Shown here piece after piece: positions 40,854 through 49,159 of a DNA stretch of 64,000 bases. The notes under the pieces are model-generated. The model ran no database searches. It saw only the letters and a list, made by a program, of their open reading frames with translations, and was not told where the DNA came from. The position numbers and the translations under genes were made by a program. Position 1 is the stretch's first letter, and every line of letters starts with the position of its first letter. This stretch comes from Muricoccus pecuniae (GTDB lineage: Bacteria > Pseudomonadota > Alphaproteobacteria > Acetobacterales > Acetobacteraceae). Location: assembly GCF_014199205.1 (NCBI RefSeq), contig NZ_JACIJD010000002.1:124001-188000 (forward strand), written 5' to 3'.

Positions 40854-40872
40854 GCGCTCTCTCTGAGAGCGC
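40854..40872. terminator. Hairpin terminator after the SYLF gene
   Basis: GCGCTCTC (40854-40861) and GAGAGCGC (40865-40872) pair perfectly around the loop TCT, starting nine bases after the SYLF stop. There is no T-run behind it, so it is a strong hairpin of the kind common at gene ends in GC-rich genomes, but intrinsic termination is unproven. Confidence 0.5.
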
Positions 40873-41106
40873 GACGGACCTGACGGATGGGCGTGGCCGC
40901 AGCGGGTCGTTGCGGCCGCGGCCGAAAGCGGCGTCGGGCCGAACCACACGAACCAACCAGAGAAGAAGGAACCTCGATCCACGAGGCATGCCGCGGCGCC
41001 GAAACTCACCCATCGCCGTCCCGTTGCCCCACTGGCAATCCCGACGGACGCAGGTCAGCTCTTTGCGCGCGTCGCCCGGCCGAACTGAGAAACGAGAGGT
41101 CCCCCT

Positions 41107-41550
41107 GTGGCTGCCATTTCCGCGCCCATTCATGCGCCAGGATTAGCAAGGCCGCTTCATCCCTTGCACGCGATCCTGCTCGCCTTCCCGCTCCCGCTGT
41201 TCCTCGGTGCGCTGCTCAGCGACCTCGCCTACCGGTCGAGCTTCCAGATCCAGTGGTTCAATTTCTCGTCCTGGCTCCTCGCCGGCGGATTGTTCGTCGG
41301 CGGCTTCGCCCTGCTCTGGGCACTGATCGATCTGATCCGAAGCGGAGCGGCGCGGAGGAAGCGTGCGGCGGTCTACTTCCTCGTGCTGCTCGCCATGTGG
41401 GTGCTCGGCTTCATCGACGCGCTCGTGCACTCGAAGGACGCCTTCGCGATCATGCCCGAGGCGCTCTACCTCTCCGCCATCGTGACGATCCTCGCGCTCG
41501 TCGCGTCCTGGATCGGCTACTCCGGCTATCACTCGAGGGAGGCGGCATGA
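41107..41550 (+). CDS. DUF2231-type membrane protein
   Basis: A 147-residue protein with four membrane segments, opening LHPLHAILLAFPLPLFLGALLSDLAY, which fits the DUF2231 family. It has further spans at about residues 50-72, 88-105 and 120-140. The GTG start at 41107 is used; a 250-base stretch without a gene precedes it. Its stop overlaps the start of the sorbosone-dehydrogenase-like gene (ATGA at 41547), a pairing seen elsewhere in alphaproteobacteria; the membrane protein may carry heme or quinone-linked electrons for the dehydrogenase, but this is inference. Confidence 0.75.
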   Translation: MAAISAPIHAPGLARPLHPLHAILLAFPLPLFLGALLSDLAYRSSFQIQWFNFSSWLLAGGLFVGGFALLWALIDLIRSGAARRKRAAVYFLVLLAMWVLGFIDALVHSKDAFAIMPEALYLSAIVTILALVASWIGYSGYHSREAA

Positions 41551-42836
41551 TGCGCGCAGCTCTTCTGATCGGCGTCGCGGCGCTCGCCCTTTCCGCCTTC
41601 CACGGCGAGCCCGCCGCGCAGCAACTCGGGGCCAACCCGAGCCTCCCGGAGCCGCATCGCGGCCTGCTGCCCGACATGACGATCCCCCGCCCGGCAGCCT
41701 GGGGCAATGATCGCCCGACGGTGCCGCAGGGCTACACGATCCAGGCCATCGCCACGGATCTCAAGATCCCGCGCCAGACCCTCATCCTGCCCAATGGCGA
41801 CATCCTGGTCACCGAGGGAACGGGCGGGCAGGGCGCCCCCCGGCTCAACCCGAAGGCCTTCATCGCGGGCGTCATCAAGAGCTGGGGCAGGACGTCGGTG
41901 CCGGGCGGCAACCGGCTGACGCTGCTGCGCGACGCCGATGGCGACGGCACCTATGAGGGCCGGCACGTCTTCGCGGAGAACCTGAACGGGCCCTACGGCC
42001 TCGCCCTGGTCAACGGTGTCCTCTACGTCGCCAACCAGGATGCGCTGGTGCGCTTCGACTATCGCGAGGGCCAGACGCAGGCGAGCGGGCCGCCGGTGCT
42101 GGTGACGAACCTGCCCTCGGCGGTCAACCACCACTGGACGAAGGCGATGACCGCCAGCCCCGATGGCCGGTTCCTCTATGTCGGCATCGGGTCCAACAGC
42201 AACATCACCGAGCGCGGGATGGAGGTCGAGGTCGATCGGGCCATGGTGTGGCAGATCGACCCCCAGACGGGCGCGCACAGGCCCTACGCGACCGGCCTGC
42301 GCAATCCCACGGCCCTCACGATCCAGCCGGGAACGGGCCAGCTCTGGGCCGTGGTGAACGAGCGCGACGAGATCGGCCCCGACCTCGTTCCGGACTACCT
42401 GAGCTCGGTGCGCGAGGGCGGCTTCTACGGCTGGCCCTGGAGCTACTGGGGCCAGAACGTCGACACCCGCGCGCAGCCGCAGAACCCGGAGCGCGTCGCC
42501 GCGGCCATCCGCCCGGACTACGCGCTGGGCGCGCATGTGGCGGCGCTCGGCGTCTCCTTCTCGGCCCCCTCCATGGGCGCGGCCTTCGCGGACGGGGTGT
42601 TCGTCGGCCAGCATGGCAGCTGGAACCGCAACAACCCCGTCGGCTACAAGGTCGTCTTCGTGCCGTTCCGTGACGGCCGGCCCGCCGGAGACCCGATCGA
42701 CTTCGTGTCCGGCTTCCTCAACGGCGAGGGCAACACGCGCGGCCGGCCGGTCGGGGTATCGGTGGACCCCCGCGGCGCCCTGATCGTCGCCGACGACCTG
42801 TCGAACACGGTCTGGAGGGTTACGCCGAACCGGTAG
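41547..42836 (+). CDS. PQQ-type sorbosone dehydrogenase family protein
   Basis: A 429-residue exported protein: MMRAALLIGVAALALSAFHG signal, cleavage near AAQQ, then a six-bladed beta-propeller of the glucose/sorbosone dehydrogenase group. Landmarks are LPNGDILVTEGTGG, NGPYGLALVNGVLYVANQDALVRF, NHHWTKAMTASPDGRFLYVGIGSNSNITERG, TGLRNPTALTIQPGTGQLWAVVNERDEIGPDLVPDY and GQHGSWNRNNPVGYKVVFV. The Asn-Glu-Arg-Asp and His residues match PQQ/Ca ligands of the family. It would oxidise an aldose or sorbosone in the periplasm. It is coupled to the DUF2231 gene and has GAGGGAGGCGGC before the ATG. Confidence 0.88.
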   Translation: MMRAALLIGVAALALSAFHGEPAAQQLGANPSLPEPHRGLLPDMTIPRPAAWGNDRPTVPQGYTIQAIATDLKIPRQTLILPNGDILVTEGTGGQGAPRLNPKAFIAGVIKSWGRTSVPGGNRLTLLRDADGDGTYEGRHVFAENLNGPYGLALVNGVLYVANQDALVRFDYREGQTQASGPPVLVTNLPSAVNHHWTKAMTASPDGRFLYVGIGSNSNITERGMEVEVDRAMVWQIDPQTGAHRPYATGLRNPTALTIQPGTGQLWAVVNERDEIGPDLVPDYLSSVREGGFYGWPWSYWGQNVDTRAQPQNPERVAAAIRPDYALGAHVAALGVSFSAPSMGAAFADGVFVGQHGSWNRNNPVGYKVVFVPFRDGRPAGDPIDFVSGFLNGEGNTRGRPVGVSVDPRGALIVADDLSNTVWRVTPNR

Positions 42837-42917
42837 CGCGCGGAGGGGGGCTGGCCTGACCGGGGCCTGCCCTGCACGCGGCCCGGGGCGGCGCGCGGGC
42901 CGGGTCCGGAGCGTGCC

Positions 42918-44552
42918 TTAGGGCACCCCGGCGGCGAGGCCGTCCCGCTGCGGGTCGGCCCCGCCCTCGATCGCCCCGTCCCACATCGTGATCCCGTGGA
43001 CGGCGGCGAAGGGGAAGCTGGTGGGGTTGCGCCGGACCTCGTAGCCCATCCCCTCCAGCGCCTTCTGCACCGCGCGCGGGATGCGGTTGGAGATGTCGAT
43101 CGCGTCGCTCGTGCTGGAGAAGCGCGGCGCCATCACCGCTTCCTGCATCGTCATGCCCCAGTCGATGAGGTTCACCAGCGCCTGGGTGATCGCCACCCCG
43201 ATCCAGGCCCCGCCCGGCGCCCCCAGCGTGGCGACGGGCCTGTCCCCTTCCAGCACGATGGTCGGCGACATGGTGGAGAAGCGGCGCTTGCCCGGCGCGA
43301 TGGAGCCGGCGCGCCCCGGCCGGGGATCGTAGTTGTTCATGCCCCCGTTCAGCATGAAGCCCGTGCCTGGCGGAATGACGCCGGAGGGCAGGCCGAGCGT
43401 GTGGGTCAGCGTCACCACCATCCCATCGGCGTCCACGCAGGAGACGGTGGTGGTGTGCTCTGAATCCGCCCCCAGCCGGGGCAGCGACACCTTCTCCCCC
43501 GCGCGGATGCGGGCGGCGCATTCCTCGGCGTAGGAATCGGAGAGAAGCATGTCGAGCGGGGGCGGGATGAAGTCGGGGTCGCCGATATGGCGGTCCTTGT
43601 CCCGCATGGCCGTCCGCATCGCCTCGGACAGGACGCGCACGTATTCCGGCGTGTTATGGCCGAGGGCGGCGAGGTCGAAGGGCCCGAGGATGCGGAGCAT
43701 CTCCGCCACCAGGATGCCGCCCGCGGGCGGCGGCGGCAGGGCGATGCCGAAGCCGCGGTAGCCCACGCGCAGCGGCTCCCGCCATCGCGGCTCGAAGCCC
43801 GCCAGGTCCTCGGCCGAGAGCAGCCCGTCATGCGCCCGCATGTCCGCCACGATCCGGCGGGACAGTTCGCCGGTGTAGAAGGTCTCCGCCCCCTCCCGCG
43901 CGACGAGGCGCAGCGTTTCCGCCAGATCGGGGTTGCGGACGGTCTGGCCCAGGCGCTTCGGCGCGCCGTCCGCGCCCATGTAGAGGCGGCGCCCGTCCTC
44001 CGTGAAGCCGAGCTTGGCGGCGTAGGAGAGGCGGCCATAGGCCTTCTCGTCCAGGTGGAACATGGTGGCCACGTGCGGTCGCACGAGCCAGCCCTCCTCG
44101 GCGAAGCCGACGGCCGGTGCGAAGAGGCTCTCCCACGCCGCCCGCCCGAAGCGCGCATGGGCGGCGCCGAAGACGCGGAGGATGCCGGGAACCGTCACGG
44201 CGCGGTGGCCGATCTCGTTCACATGGTCCCGCACGATGTAGCCGAAGCCGTCCGGGCACTCCCCGACATAGCGGTCCGCCCACATGTCCTCCCGGCAGGC
44301 ACCGGGGGCGGCGGAGAGGCCGTCGAGGATCACGTGCTCGCCGCTCCGGGGATCGAGGAGCTGCAGCACGCCCAGGCCCCCAATGCCGCTCATCATGGGG
44401 TCCACCACCCCTTGCGCCAGGGCGCAGGCGAGAACCGCGTCCAGCGCGTTGCCGCCCGCGCGCAGCACCGCCTCGCCCGCCTCCACCGCCTCGGGCTGCG
44501 GGGCCACGATCATGGCGCGGGGGGTGGGGAGGCGGCGGGCGGGTCTGGGCAT
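42918..44552 (-). CDS. ggt: Gamma-glutamyltransferase family protein
   Basis: A 544-residue Ntn hydrolase of the gamma-glutamyltransferase/cephalosporin-acylase family. The large-subunit start is AVEAGEAVLRAGGNALDAVLACALAQGVVDPMMSGIGG, given here in pieces. The autoprocessing and catalytic Thr is in SEHTTTVSCVDADGMVV near residue 370, and later GGMNNYDPRPGRAGSIAPGKRRFSTMSPTIV and GAPGGAWI. No clear signal peptide is visible, so it may be cytoplasmic. AAGGAG precedes the ATG at 44552. It faces the sorbosone gene tail to tail. Substrate (glutathione, gamma-glutamyl amides or acyl amides) is undetermined. Confidence 0.9.
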   Translation of the reverse strand: MPRPARRLPTPRAMIVAPQPEAVEAGEAVLRAGGNALDAVLACALAQGVVDPMMSGIGGLGVLQLLDPRSGEHVILDGLSAAPGACREDMWADRYVGECPDGFGYIVRDHVNEIGHRAVTVPGILRVFGAAHARFGRAAWESLFAPAVGFAEEGWLVRPHVATMFHLDEKAYGRLSYAAKLGFTEDGRRLYMGADGAPKRLGQTVRNPDLAETLRLVAREGAETFYTGELSRRIVADMRAHDGLLSAEDLAGFEPRWREPLRVGYRGFGIALPPPPAGGILVAEMLRILGPFDLAALGHNTPEYVRVLSEAMRTAMRDKDRHIGDPDFIPPPLDMLLSDSYAEECAARIRAGEKVSLPRLGADSEHTTTVSCVDADGMVVTLTHTLGLPSGVIPPGTGFMLNGGMNNYDPRPGRAGSIAPGKRRFSTMSPTIVLEGDRPVATLGAPGGAWIGVAITQALVNLIDWGMTMQEAVMAPRFSSTSDAIDISNRIPRAVQKALEGMGYEVRRNPTSFPFAAVHGITMWDGAIEGGADPQRDGLAAGVP

Positions 44553-44600
44553 CGGGGACTCCTTCGGGCCGCGGAGTTTGCGCCATCGCGCCGGGGCCGT

Positions 44601-44778
44601 CGCCCCCGGGCGCTGCTTGCAGCGCCCCCGGGCGCTGCAAGCAGCGCCCCCGGGTGCTGCCTTCAGCGCCCCAGGGCGCGCTTCCTTCCGTGCTCCCGGG
44701 CGCCACTCTTGGCGTCCTCGGGCGTCTCCCTTGATGCCCCCGGTTGCCTCCCTCGGCGCCGGGGGCGCTATCTCCCGC
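44601..44778. repeat. 22-base tandem array, eight units, CCCGGG core
   Basis: Units start at 44601, 44623, 44645, 44667, 44689 (24 bases long), 44713, 44735 and 44757. The first reads CGCCCCCGGGCGCTGC plus TTGCAG; units 1-3 are almost identical and later ones decay steadily while keeping CCCGGG or a one-base variant at the same phase. The array occupies half of the 360-base gap between divergent ggt and SDR genes, which otherwise shows no gene. Self-complementary cores allow strong hairpins. Confidence 0.8.
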
Positions 44779-44912
44779 GCGGCCGATGCCGCCATCGCGG
44801 GTGCTTGCGCGGGCATGCCGCATCGCGGCATGTGCTGCCCGCGCGGCCGCCCGTTGCGGCGCCTCGAAGCGGAAGGGGATGCGATGACGGACCAGCACCC
44901 AGGCGCCCGTCC

Positions 44913-45653
44913 ATGAGCGGCAGCCCCCGGATCATGCTGCTGACCGGCGCGAGCCGGGGCATCGGCCACGCCACGGTGAAGCGCTTCCAGGGCGAGGGCT
45001 GGCGCATCCTCACCGTCTCCCGCCAGCCCTTCTCCGAGGAGTGCCGCTGGCCCGGCGCCCGCTGGGGCCATATCCAGGCCGATCTCTCCGACCCCGCCGA
45101 GGTGGAGGCGATGATCCGCGAGGTGCGGGAGCGCCTGCCCGAGGGGCAGCTGCACGCGCTGGTGAACAATGCCGGCATCTCCCCCAAGGGCGAGGGCGGG
45201 GCGAGGCTGGGGGCGCTGGACTCCGACCACGCCCTCTGGACCTCCGTGTTCAACGTGAACCTCTTCTCCACCGCCGCCCTCGCGCGCGGGCTGTTCCCCG
45301 AGCTGCGCGCGGGCGGCGCGAGCATCGTGAACGTCACCTCCATCGTCGGCTCGCGCGTGCATCCCTTCGCGGGCGCGGCCTATGCCTGCTCGAAGGCGGC
45401 GCTGGCGGCGCTGACGCGGGAGCTGGCCTTCGAGTTCGGCGCGCACGGGGTGCGGGTGAACGCCATCGCGCCGGGCGAGATCGACACAGCCATCCTCTCC
45501 CCCGGGACGGAGGAGATCGTGGAGCGGCAGATCCCGATGCGCCGCCTCGGGCGTGCGGAGGAGGTGGCGGAGACGATCCTCTTCCTCTGCTCCTCGGCCT
45601 CCTCCTACGTGAACGGGGCGGAGATCCACATCAACGGCGGCCAGCACGTCTGA
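44913..45653 (+). CDS. Short-chain dehydrogenase/reductase
   Basis: A 246-residue classical SDR: coenzyme loop TGASRGIG (residues 11-18), structural NNAGIS, catalytic Ser in VNVTSIVGS and Tyr/Lys in AYACSKAAL, then the family phrase VNAIAPGEIDTAIL and the C-terminal YVNGAEIHINGG. It probably uses NAD(H) or NADP(H) on an unidentified alcohol. The ATG at 44913 was chosen because all earlier frame is repeat or antisense to ggt. It follows the tandem array and precedes the haloacid dehalogenase gene by 100 bases. Confidence 0.9.
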   Translation: MSGSPRIMLLTGASRGIGHATVKRFQGEGWRILTVSRQPFSEECRWPGARWGHIQADLSDPAEVEAMIREVRERLPEGQLHALVNNAGISPKGEGGARLGALDSDHALWTSVFNVNLFSTAALARGLFPELRAGGASIVNVTSIVGSRVHPFAGAAYACSKAALAALTRELAFEFGAHGVRVNAIAPGEIDTAILSPGTEEIVERQIPMRRLGRAEEVAETILFLCSSASSYVNGAEIHINGGQHV

Positions 45654-45753
45654 CCCGCCGCGCGGGGCCGGGGATCACAAGCCGGGGATGGCGCCCGCCG
45701 CCCGGCTCCGGCGGCGCGTTCCCCTCTCCGGCGCAGGGACGGGGGAGAGGCAC

Positions 45754-46440
45754 ATGTTCGGATTGGGCGGGCCGAAGCGGCCGGAGGTGGTCGCCTTCGA
45801 CATCATCGGGACGGTCTTTCCGCTCGATCCCCTGCGGCCCGGCATCGTGGAACTCGGCCTGCCCCCCGCCGGGCTGGAGGGATGGTTCGCCACCGCCCTG
45901 CGCGACGCCTTCGCCCTCTCCTCCGCGGGCGACTTCAAGCCCTTCACCGAGGTGCTGAAGGCGGCGCTGGACACGGTGCTGGCCGAGCAGGACCTCGATC
46001 CCCCGGCCACCGCAAAGGCCGTGCTGCTGGAGCGGATGAAGAGCCTTCCTGCCCGTCCCGACGCGCGGGAGGCCTTCGGCACCCTCTCCCGCGCGGGGAT
46101 GCGGGTGATCGCGCTCAGCAACGGCGCGGCCGCCTCCACGAAGCTCCTGCTGGAAGGAGCGGGGCTGGACGACCTCGTCGGGGAGATCGTCTCGGTGGAG
46201 GAGGTGAAGCTCTTCAAGCCGCGCCGCGAGGTCTATGAGCAGGCCGCCCGTCGCGCGGGGGTGGAGGCGGGGCGGCTCGCCCTCGTCGCCGTGCATCCCT
46301 GGGACATCAACGGCGCCAAGGCGGCGGGGCTGGTTACGGCCTATGTCACGGCCGAGCGGCCCTTCTCCCCGGTCATGCGCGCCCCGGACATCGAGGCGCC
46401 GAGCCTCGCCGAGGCGGCCCGCGCCCTGGCCGCGCTGTAG
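45754..46440 (+). CDS. Haloacid dehalogenase type II family hydrolase
   Basis: A 228-residue HAD-superfamily protein of the (S)-2-haloacid dehalogenase type. Motif I is VVAFDIIGTVF, with the nucleophile Asp in FDIIGT; the usual Tyr after it is Ile. Motif II is IALSNGA, motif III the Lys in VKLFKPRREVYEQA and motif IV in VAVHPWDINGAKAAG. It hydrolyses a C-halogen or phosphate bond; dehalogenation is only a family-level guess. GGGAGAGG precedes the ATG at 45754. A possible hairpin lies after its stop. Confidence 0.85.
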   Translation: MFGLGGPKRPEVVAFDIIGTVFPLDPLRPGIVELGLPPAGLEGWFATALRDAFALSSAGDFKPFTEVLKAALDTVLAEQDLDPPATAKAVLLERMKSLPARPDAREAFGTLSRAGMRVIALSNGAAASTKLLLEGAGLDDLVGEIVSVEEVKLFKPRREVYEQAARRAGVEAGRLALVAVHPWDINGAKAAGLVTAYVTAERPFSPVMRAPDIEAPSLAEAARALAAL

Positions 46441-46454
46441 CGCCCCGAACGGCA

Positions 46455-46473
46455 GGGCGGCGCCGGGCCGCCC
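46455..46473. terminator. Possible bidirectional hairpin between convergent genes
   Basis: GGGCGG (46455-46460) and CCGCCC (46468-46473) pair around CGCCGGG in the 43-base gap between the dehalogenase stop and the hydrolase stop. The stem is short and GC-only and no T-run follows. Confidence 0.3.
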
Positions 46474-46483
46474 CGCCATTCCC

Positions 46484-47302
46484 TCACCCGATTCCGGCGA
46501 GAAGCTCCACCACGCGCCCGGGATCCGGGATCTCCACGTCGTGCGGCACGGGAAGGTCCACGTAGCGCCAGCCCCCCTTCGCGCGCGCCCGCTGGCGGCT
46601 GGGCTCGATCGAGCCGAGGGCGGGGCTGGTGTAGGCGACATAGGTCACCGGCAGCCCCGCCCCCGCCGGCTTGGCCAGGCGCATCACGCTCTCATAGGTG
46701 CCGATGGGATGGGGGCGCAGGCGCCGCATGAACCACTGCTTCCCCGGGCTGTCGGGGATGGGGAAGCCCTCGGGCCCCGGCACCGGCAGGGCCACGCCGC
46801 CGCCCTGCTCCTGCGCCACCTTCCGCCGCGCATCGGCCATGCCGGCGGGCAGGATGTCGAAGACCTTCTCGCCGTTCTCGGGGATCAGCGCGTCGAGATA
46901 GACGACGTGGCGGATGCGGTCCGTCATGCGGTCCGCGACGCCCGTGACCGCCACCCCGCCATAGGAATGGCCGACGAGGATGATGTCGCGCAGCTCCTCC
47001 GTCTCGATGACGTTGGCGACGTCCTCGATATGGGTCTCGACCGTGATCTGGCGGGACATGAGGTGGCTGCGCTCCCCTAGGCCGGTCTGGGTCGGCGTCC
47101 AGACGCGGTGCCCCTGCCGGCGCAGCCCCTCGGCCACGTCGCGCCAGATCCAGCCGCCGCCATAGGCGCCGTGGACGAGGACATAGGTCTTGGAAGCGGA
47201 GCCCGGCCCCTGGGCCGGGGTTCCGGTCGATGTCTGCGACTGGGCGAGGGTGGCGGCCGCGGGCAGGGCGGCGAGCCCCCCGAGCATGCCTCTGCGATGC
47301 AT
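46484..47302 (-). CDS. Exported alpha/beta hydrolase
   Basis: A 272-residue alpha/beta hydrolase with a signal-like N-terminus (MHRRGMLGGLAALPAAATLA). The core begins YVLVHGAYGGGWIWRDVAEGL (oxyanion HG), the nucleophile elbow is LVGHSYGGVAV, and a late Asp/His are probably in LPVPHDVEIPDP. This is the type that includes plant-esterase-like and salicylate-esterase-like proteins. Export and an ester substrate are likely; no specific compound is indicated. It stands alone on the minus strand between the dehalogenase and the VOC gene. Confidence 0.85.
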   Translation of the reverse strand: MHRRGMLGGLAALPAAATLAQSQTSTGTPAQGPGSASKTYVLVHGAYGGGWIWRDVAEGLRRQGHRVWTPTQTGLGERSHLMSRQITVETHIEDVANVIETEELRDIILVGHSYGGVAVTGVADRMTDRIRHVVYLDALIPENGEKVFDILPAGMADARRKVAQEQGGGVALPVPGPEGFPIPDSPGKQWFMRRLRPHPIGTYESVMRLAKPAGAGLPVTYVAYTSPALGSIEPSRQRARAKGGWRYVDLPVPHDVEIPDPGRVVELLAGIG

Positions 47303-47489
47303 GGCGTGTCCTCCTGTTCTCTTTGCCCGAAGGCTAGGGGCGGCATCGAAGGGGGGTCAACAGCGGCCCGTCACGGCCCTGCCCCCTCGTCATGGAGGAT
47401 GTGGGAGAGCAGGAATTCCGGATGTGCCATCCCGGCTCGGCCGGGCGAGGCCAGGTTGGCGCCACGCCTCGCGCCGCTCGGGCGCGCGC

Positions 47490-48128
47490 TCAGGAAAGGA
47501 CGCGCGGGCCGGAGGGAGTGTCGATCACCGCTTCGAGGCGAAGCGCCGGGCCTGGCCTGAGGCGGGGCGGGTCGGCGAGGCCCAGGCTCGCATGCAGGGC
47601 CCCGATGGCGTCGGGATCGGGATGTTCCACGGTGAAGGTGGCGAGCCGGGCGCCGAGATCCGGCATGGCCGTCGCGGGGCAGCCGCGCGGTCCCCAGTCG
47701 ATGGGGCAGGGTGCGGCGCCGCCGGCCGGCAGGCCCCCGTCGGGGCGCACCGCGAAGGTCCAGCGGCGGTCCCCGCGGGAGACGGAGGCGGCGGTGCCGA
47801 GCAGGTCGCCGTGGCGGGCGAGCAACTCGGGCAGCGCCTCGGTGCGGGCCACCCAGGCGCGGAGGCGGCGACCGGCCTCCCAGTCGGCGCGCAGGGTCTC
47901 GGCGTCGTCGAGGCCGAACCAGCGCGGGCCGGCCGGAGCGGGGGCGGCGGGGTCGGCGGCGATGACCTCCAGGAAGGCGCCGTCGCCGAGGCGGAGGAGG
48001 TGGTTGTGCGTGCCCATCTCGGGATGCGCGCCGCCGAAGGGCATCTCCAGGCCCAGCCGGTCGCGCACATGGGCCACCCCCTCGGCCAGGCTGGGGGCGA
48101 TGACGACGAGGTGGTCGAGGAGGAGCAT
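47490..48128 (-). CDS. VOC family (glyoxalase-like) protein
   Basis: A 212-residue protein with the glyoxalase-like domain of the VOC superfamily: LLLDHLVVIAPSLAEGVAHVRDRLG, then GGAHPEMGTHNHLLRLGDGAFLEVIAADP. A second half-domain follows, ending PRLRPGPALRLEAVIDTPSGPRVLS. The His of DHLV, the His of HNHLL and the Glu of FLEVI are at metal-ligand positions. The reaction is not predictable. Its ATG overlaps the stop of the Nudix gene, so the two are co-translated. Confidence 0.85.
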   Translation of the reverse strand: MLLLDHLVVIAPSLAEGVAHVRDRLGLEMPFGGAHPEMGTHNHLLRLGDGAFLEVIAADPAAPAPAGPRWFGLDDAETLRADWEAGRRLRAWVARTEALPELLARHGDLLGTAASVSRGDRRWTFAVRPDGGLPAGGAAPCPIDWGPRGCPATAMPDLGARLATFTVEHPDPDAIGALHASLGLADPPRLRPGPALRLEAVIDTPSGPRVLS

Positions 48129-48985
48129 CAGGCGATCTGGTCCAGCCCCGCCCGCAGCGTGCCGCCGGCGTCTTCCAGCAGGCCCTCCCGCAGGAAGAGG
48201 TCGATCAGCACGAGGTTGACGTTGAACTTCACGTCATCCGTGTCCCGCACGGCCTCCAGCACGCGGGCGATGGGCCAGAGCTCGAAGCGCTCGACCTCGT
48301 CGTCGTTCGGGCGGGGGGTGACGTCCTCCGGCATGTCGAGGTCGTAGAGGTGGAGGAGGTCCCGCCGCATCCCCTCCTCCGTCCGCATAATGTAGGAGAC
48401 GCGGCCCACGGGCCGGGCGCGGAGCGCGAGGTCGGCGGGCAAGGAGGCCTCCTCCTCCGCCTCCTTCGCGAGGCACCGCTCGGGCGTCAGCCCGGCCGGG
48501 ATGCCGCCGGCCACGATGTTGTCGAGCTTGCCCGGCGCCACCGCCTTGTCCTTCGCGCGCCAGCCGACCCAGAGGTGCAGGCCGCCATCGGGTCCGGGTG
48601 GGCGACGGACGAGCCCGTTCATGTGCACGCCCTGGCTCATGATGCCCAGCGCCGGCAGCACGCCCCGGTCCACCGTGGCCAGCACCGGCCCGGCGGGATG
48701 GGCGCGCACGTCGAACTCCTCTCCCCGGATGCGCCCGAAGCCCGCGCGGGAGAGGGCGCGGGCGATCTCGGCCATGGCCCCCGTGCGCGCCGCCGCCCCG
48801 CGGAGGCCGGCGGCGAGCGAGACGCCCTCGGGCCCGAAATGCACGGCCTTGGGCAGGAAGGTGAGGGCGCGCGCGGCCTCCGCCTCCAGCCAGCCCACCT
48901 GTTCATCCCCGATGCGGAAGGGGAGATAGCCGGCGGGGGAGGGGATGTTGTTGCAGGCGGCGATGTGGCGGGCGAAGCGTTCCAT
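48128..48985 (-). CDS. Nudix hydrolase with DUF4743 domain
   Basis: A 285-residue protein. The N-terminal part (RHIAACNNI... IGDEQVGWLEAEAA) is the DUF4743 domain and the C-terminal part is Nudix: GGIPAGLTPERCLAKEAEEEASL is the Nudix box variant known from thiamin-pyrophosphokinase-associated Nudix proteins. Its probable role is clearing an oxidised or non-standard nucleoside diphosphate or thiamin derivative. The ATG at 48985 is the first in a frame that stays open, without any family match, far upstream opposite the Atm1 gene. The VOC gene follows, overlapping by one base. Confidence 0.87.
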   Translation of the reverse strand: MERFARHIAACNNIPSPAGYLPFRIGDEQVGWLEAEAARALTFLPKAVHFGPEGVSLAAGLRGAAARTGAMAEIARALSRAGFGRIRGEEFDVRAHPAGPVLATVDRGVLPALGIMSQGVHMNGLVRRPPGPDGGLHLWVGWRAKDKAVAPGKLDNIVAGGIPAGLTPERCLAKEAEEEASLPADLALRARPVGRVSYIMRTEEGMRRDLLHLYDLDMPEDVTPRPNDDEVERFELWPIARVLEAVRDTDDVKFNVNLVLIDLFLREGLLEDAGGTLRAGLDQIA

Positions 48986-49159
48986 CCGCCCATACTGCCC
49001 GCCCCGGCGCGGATGGGCATCCCCGCCATGCGGGCGAACCGCTGGCACCCGGGCGGGGCAGGCCCCATGTAACGAGAGACGCTGCCCCGGATTCGGGGTG
49101 GCAAGCCCTTCCCGGCGCGCCCCGGGGCCGGCCCCGCCGGGCCGCCCCCGCCCGGCTGC

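Noticed and set aside
40873-41106. Possible gene between the SYLF and DUF2231 genes
   Set aside because: Open frames are Arg/Pro-rich without ribosome site or family features; the stretch is best seen as untranslated or promoter sequence.
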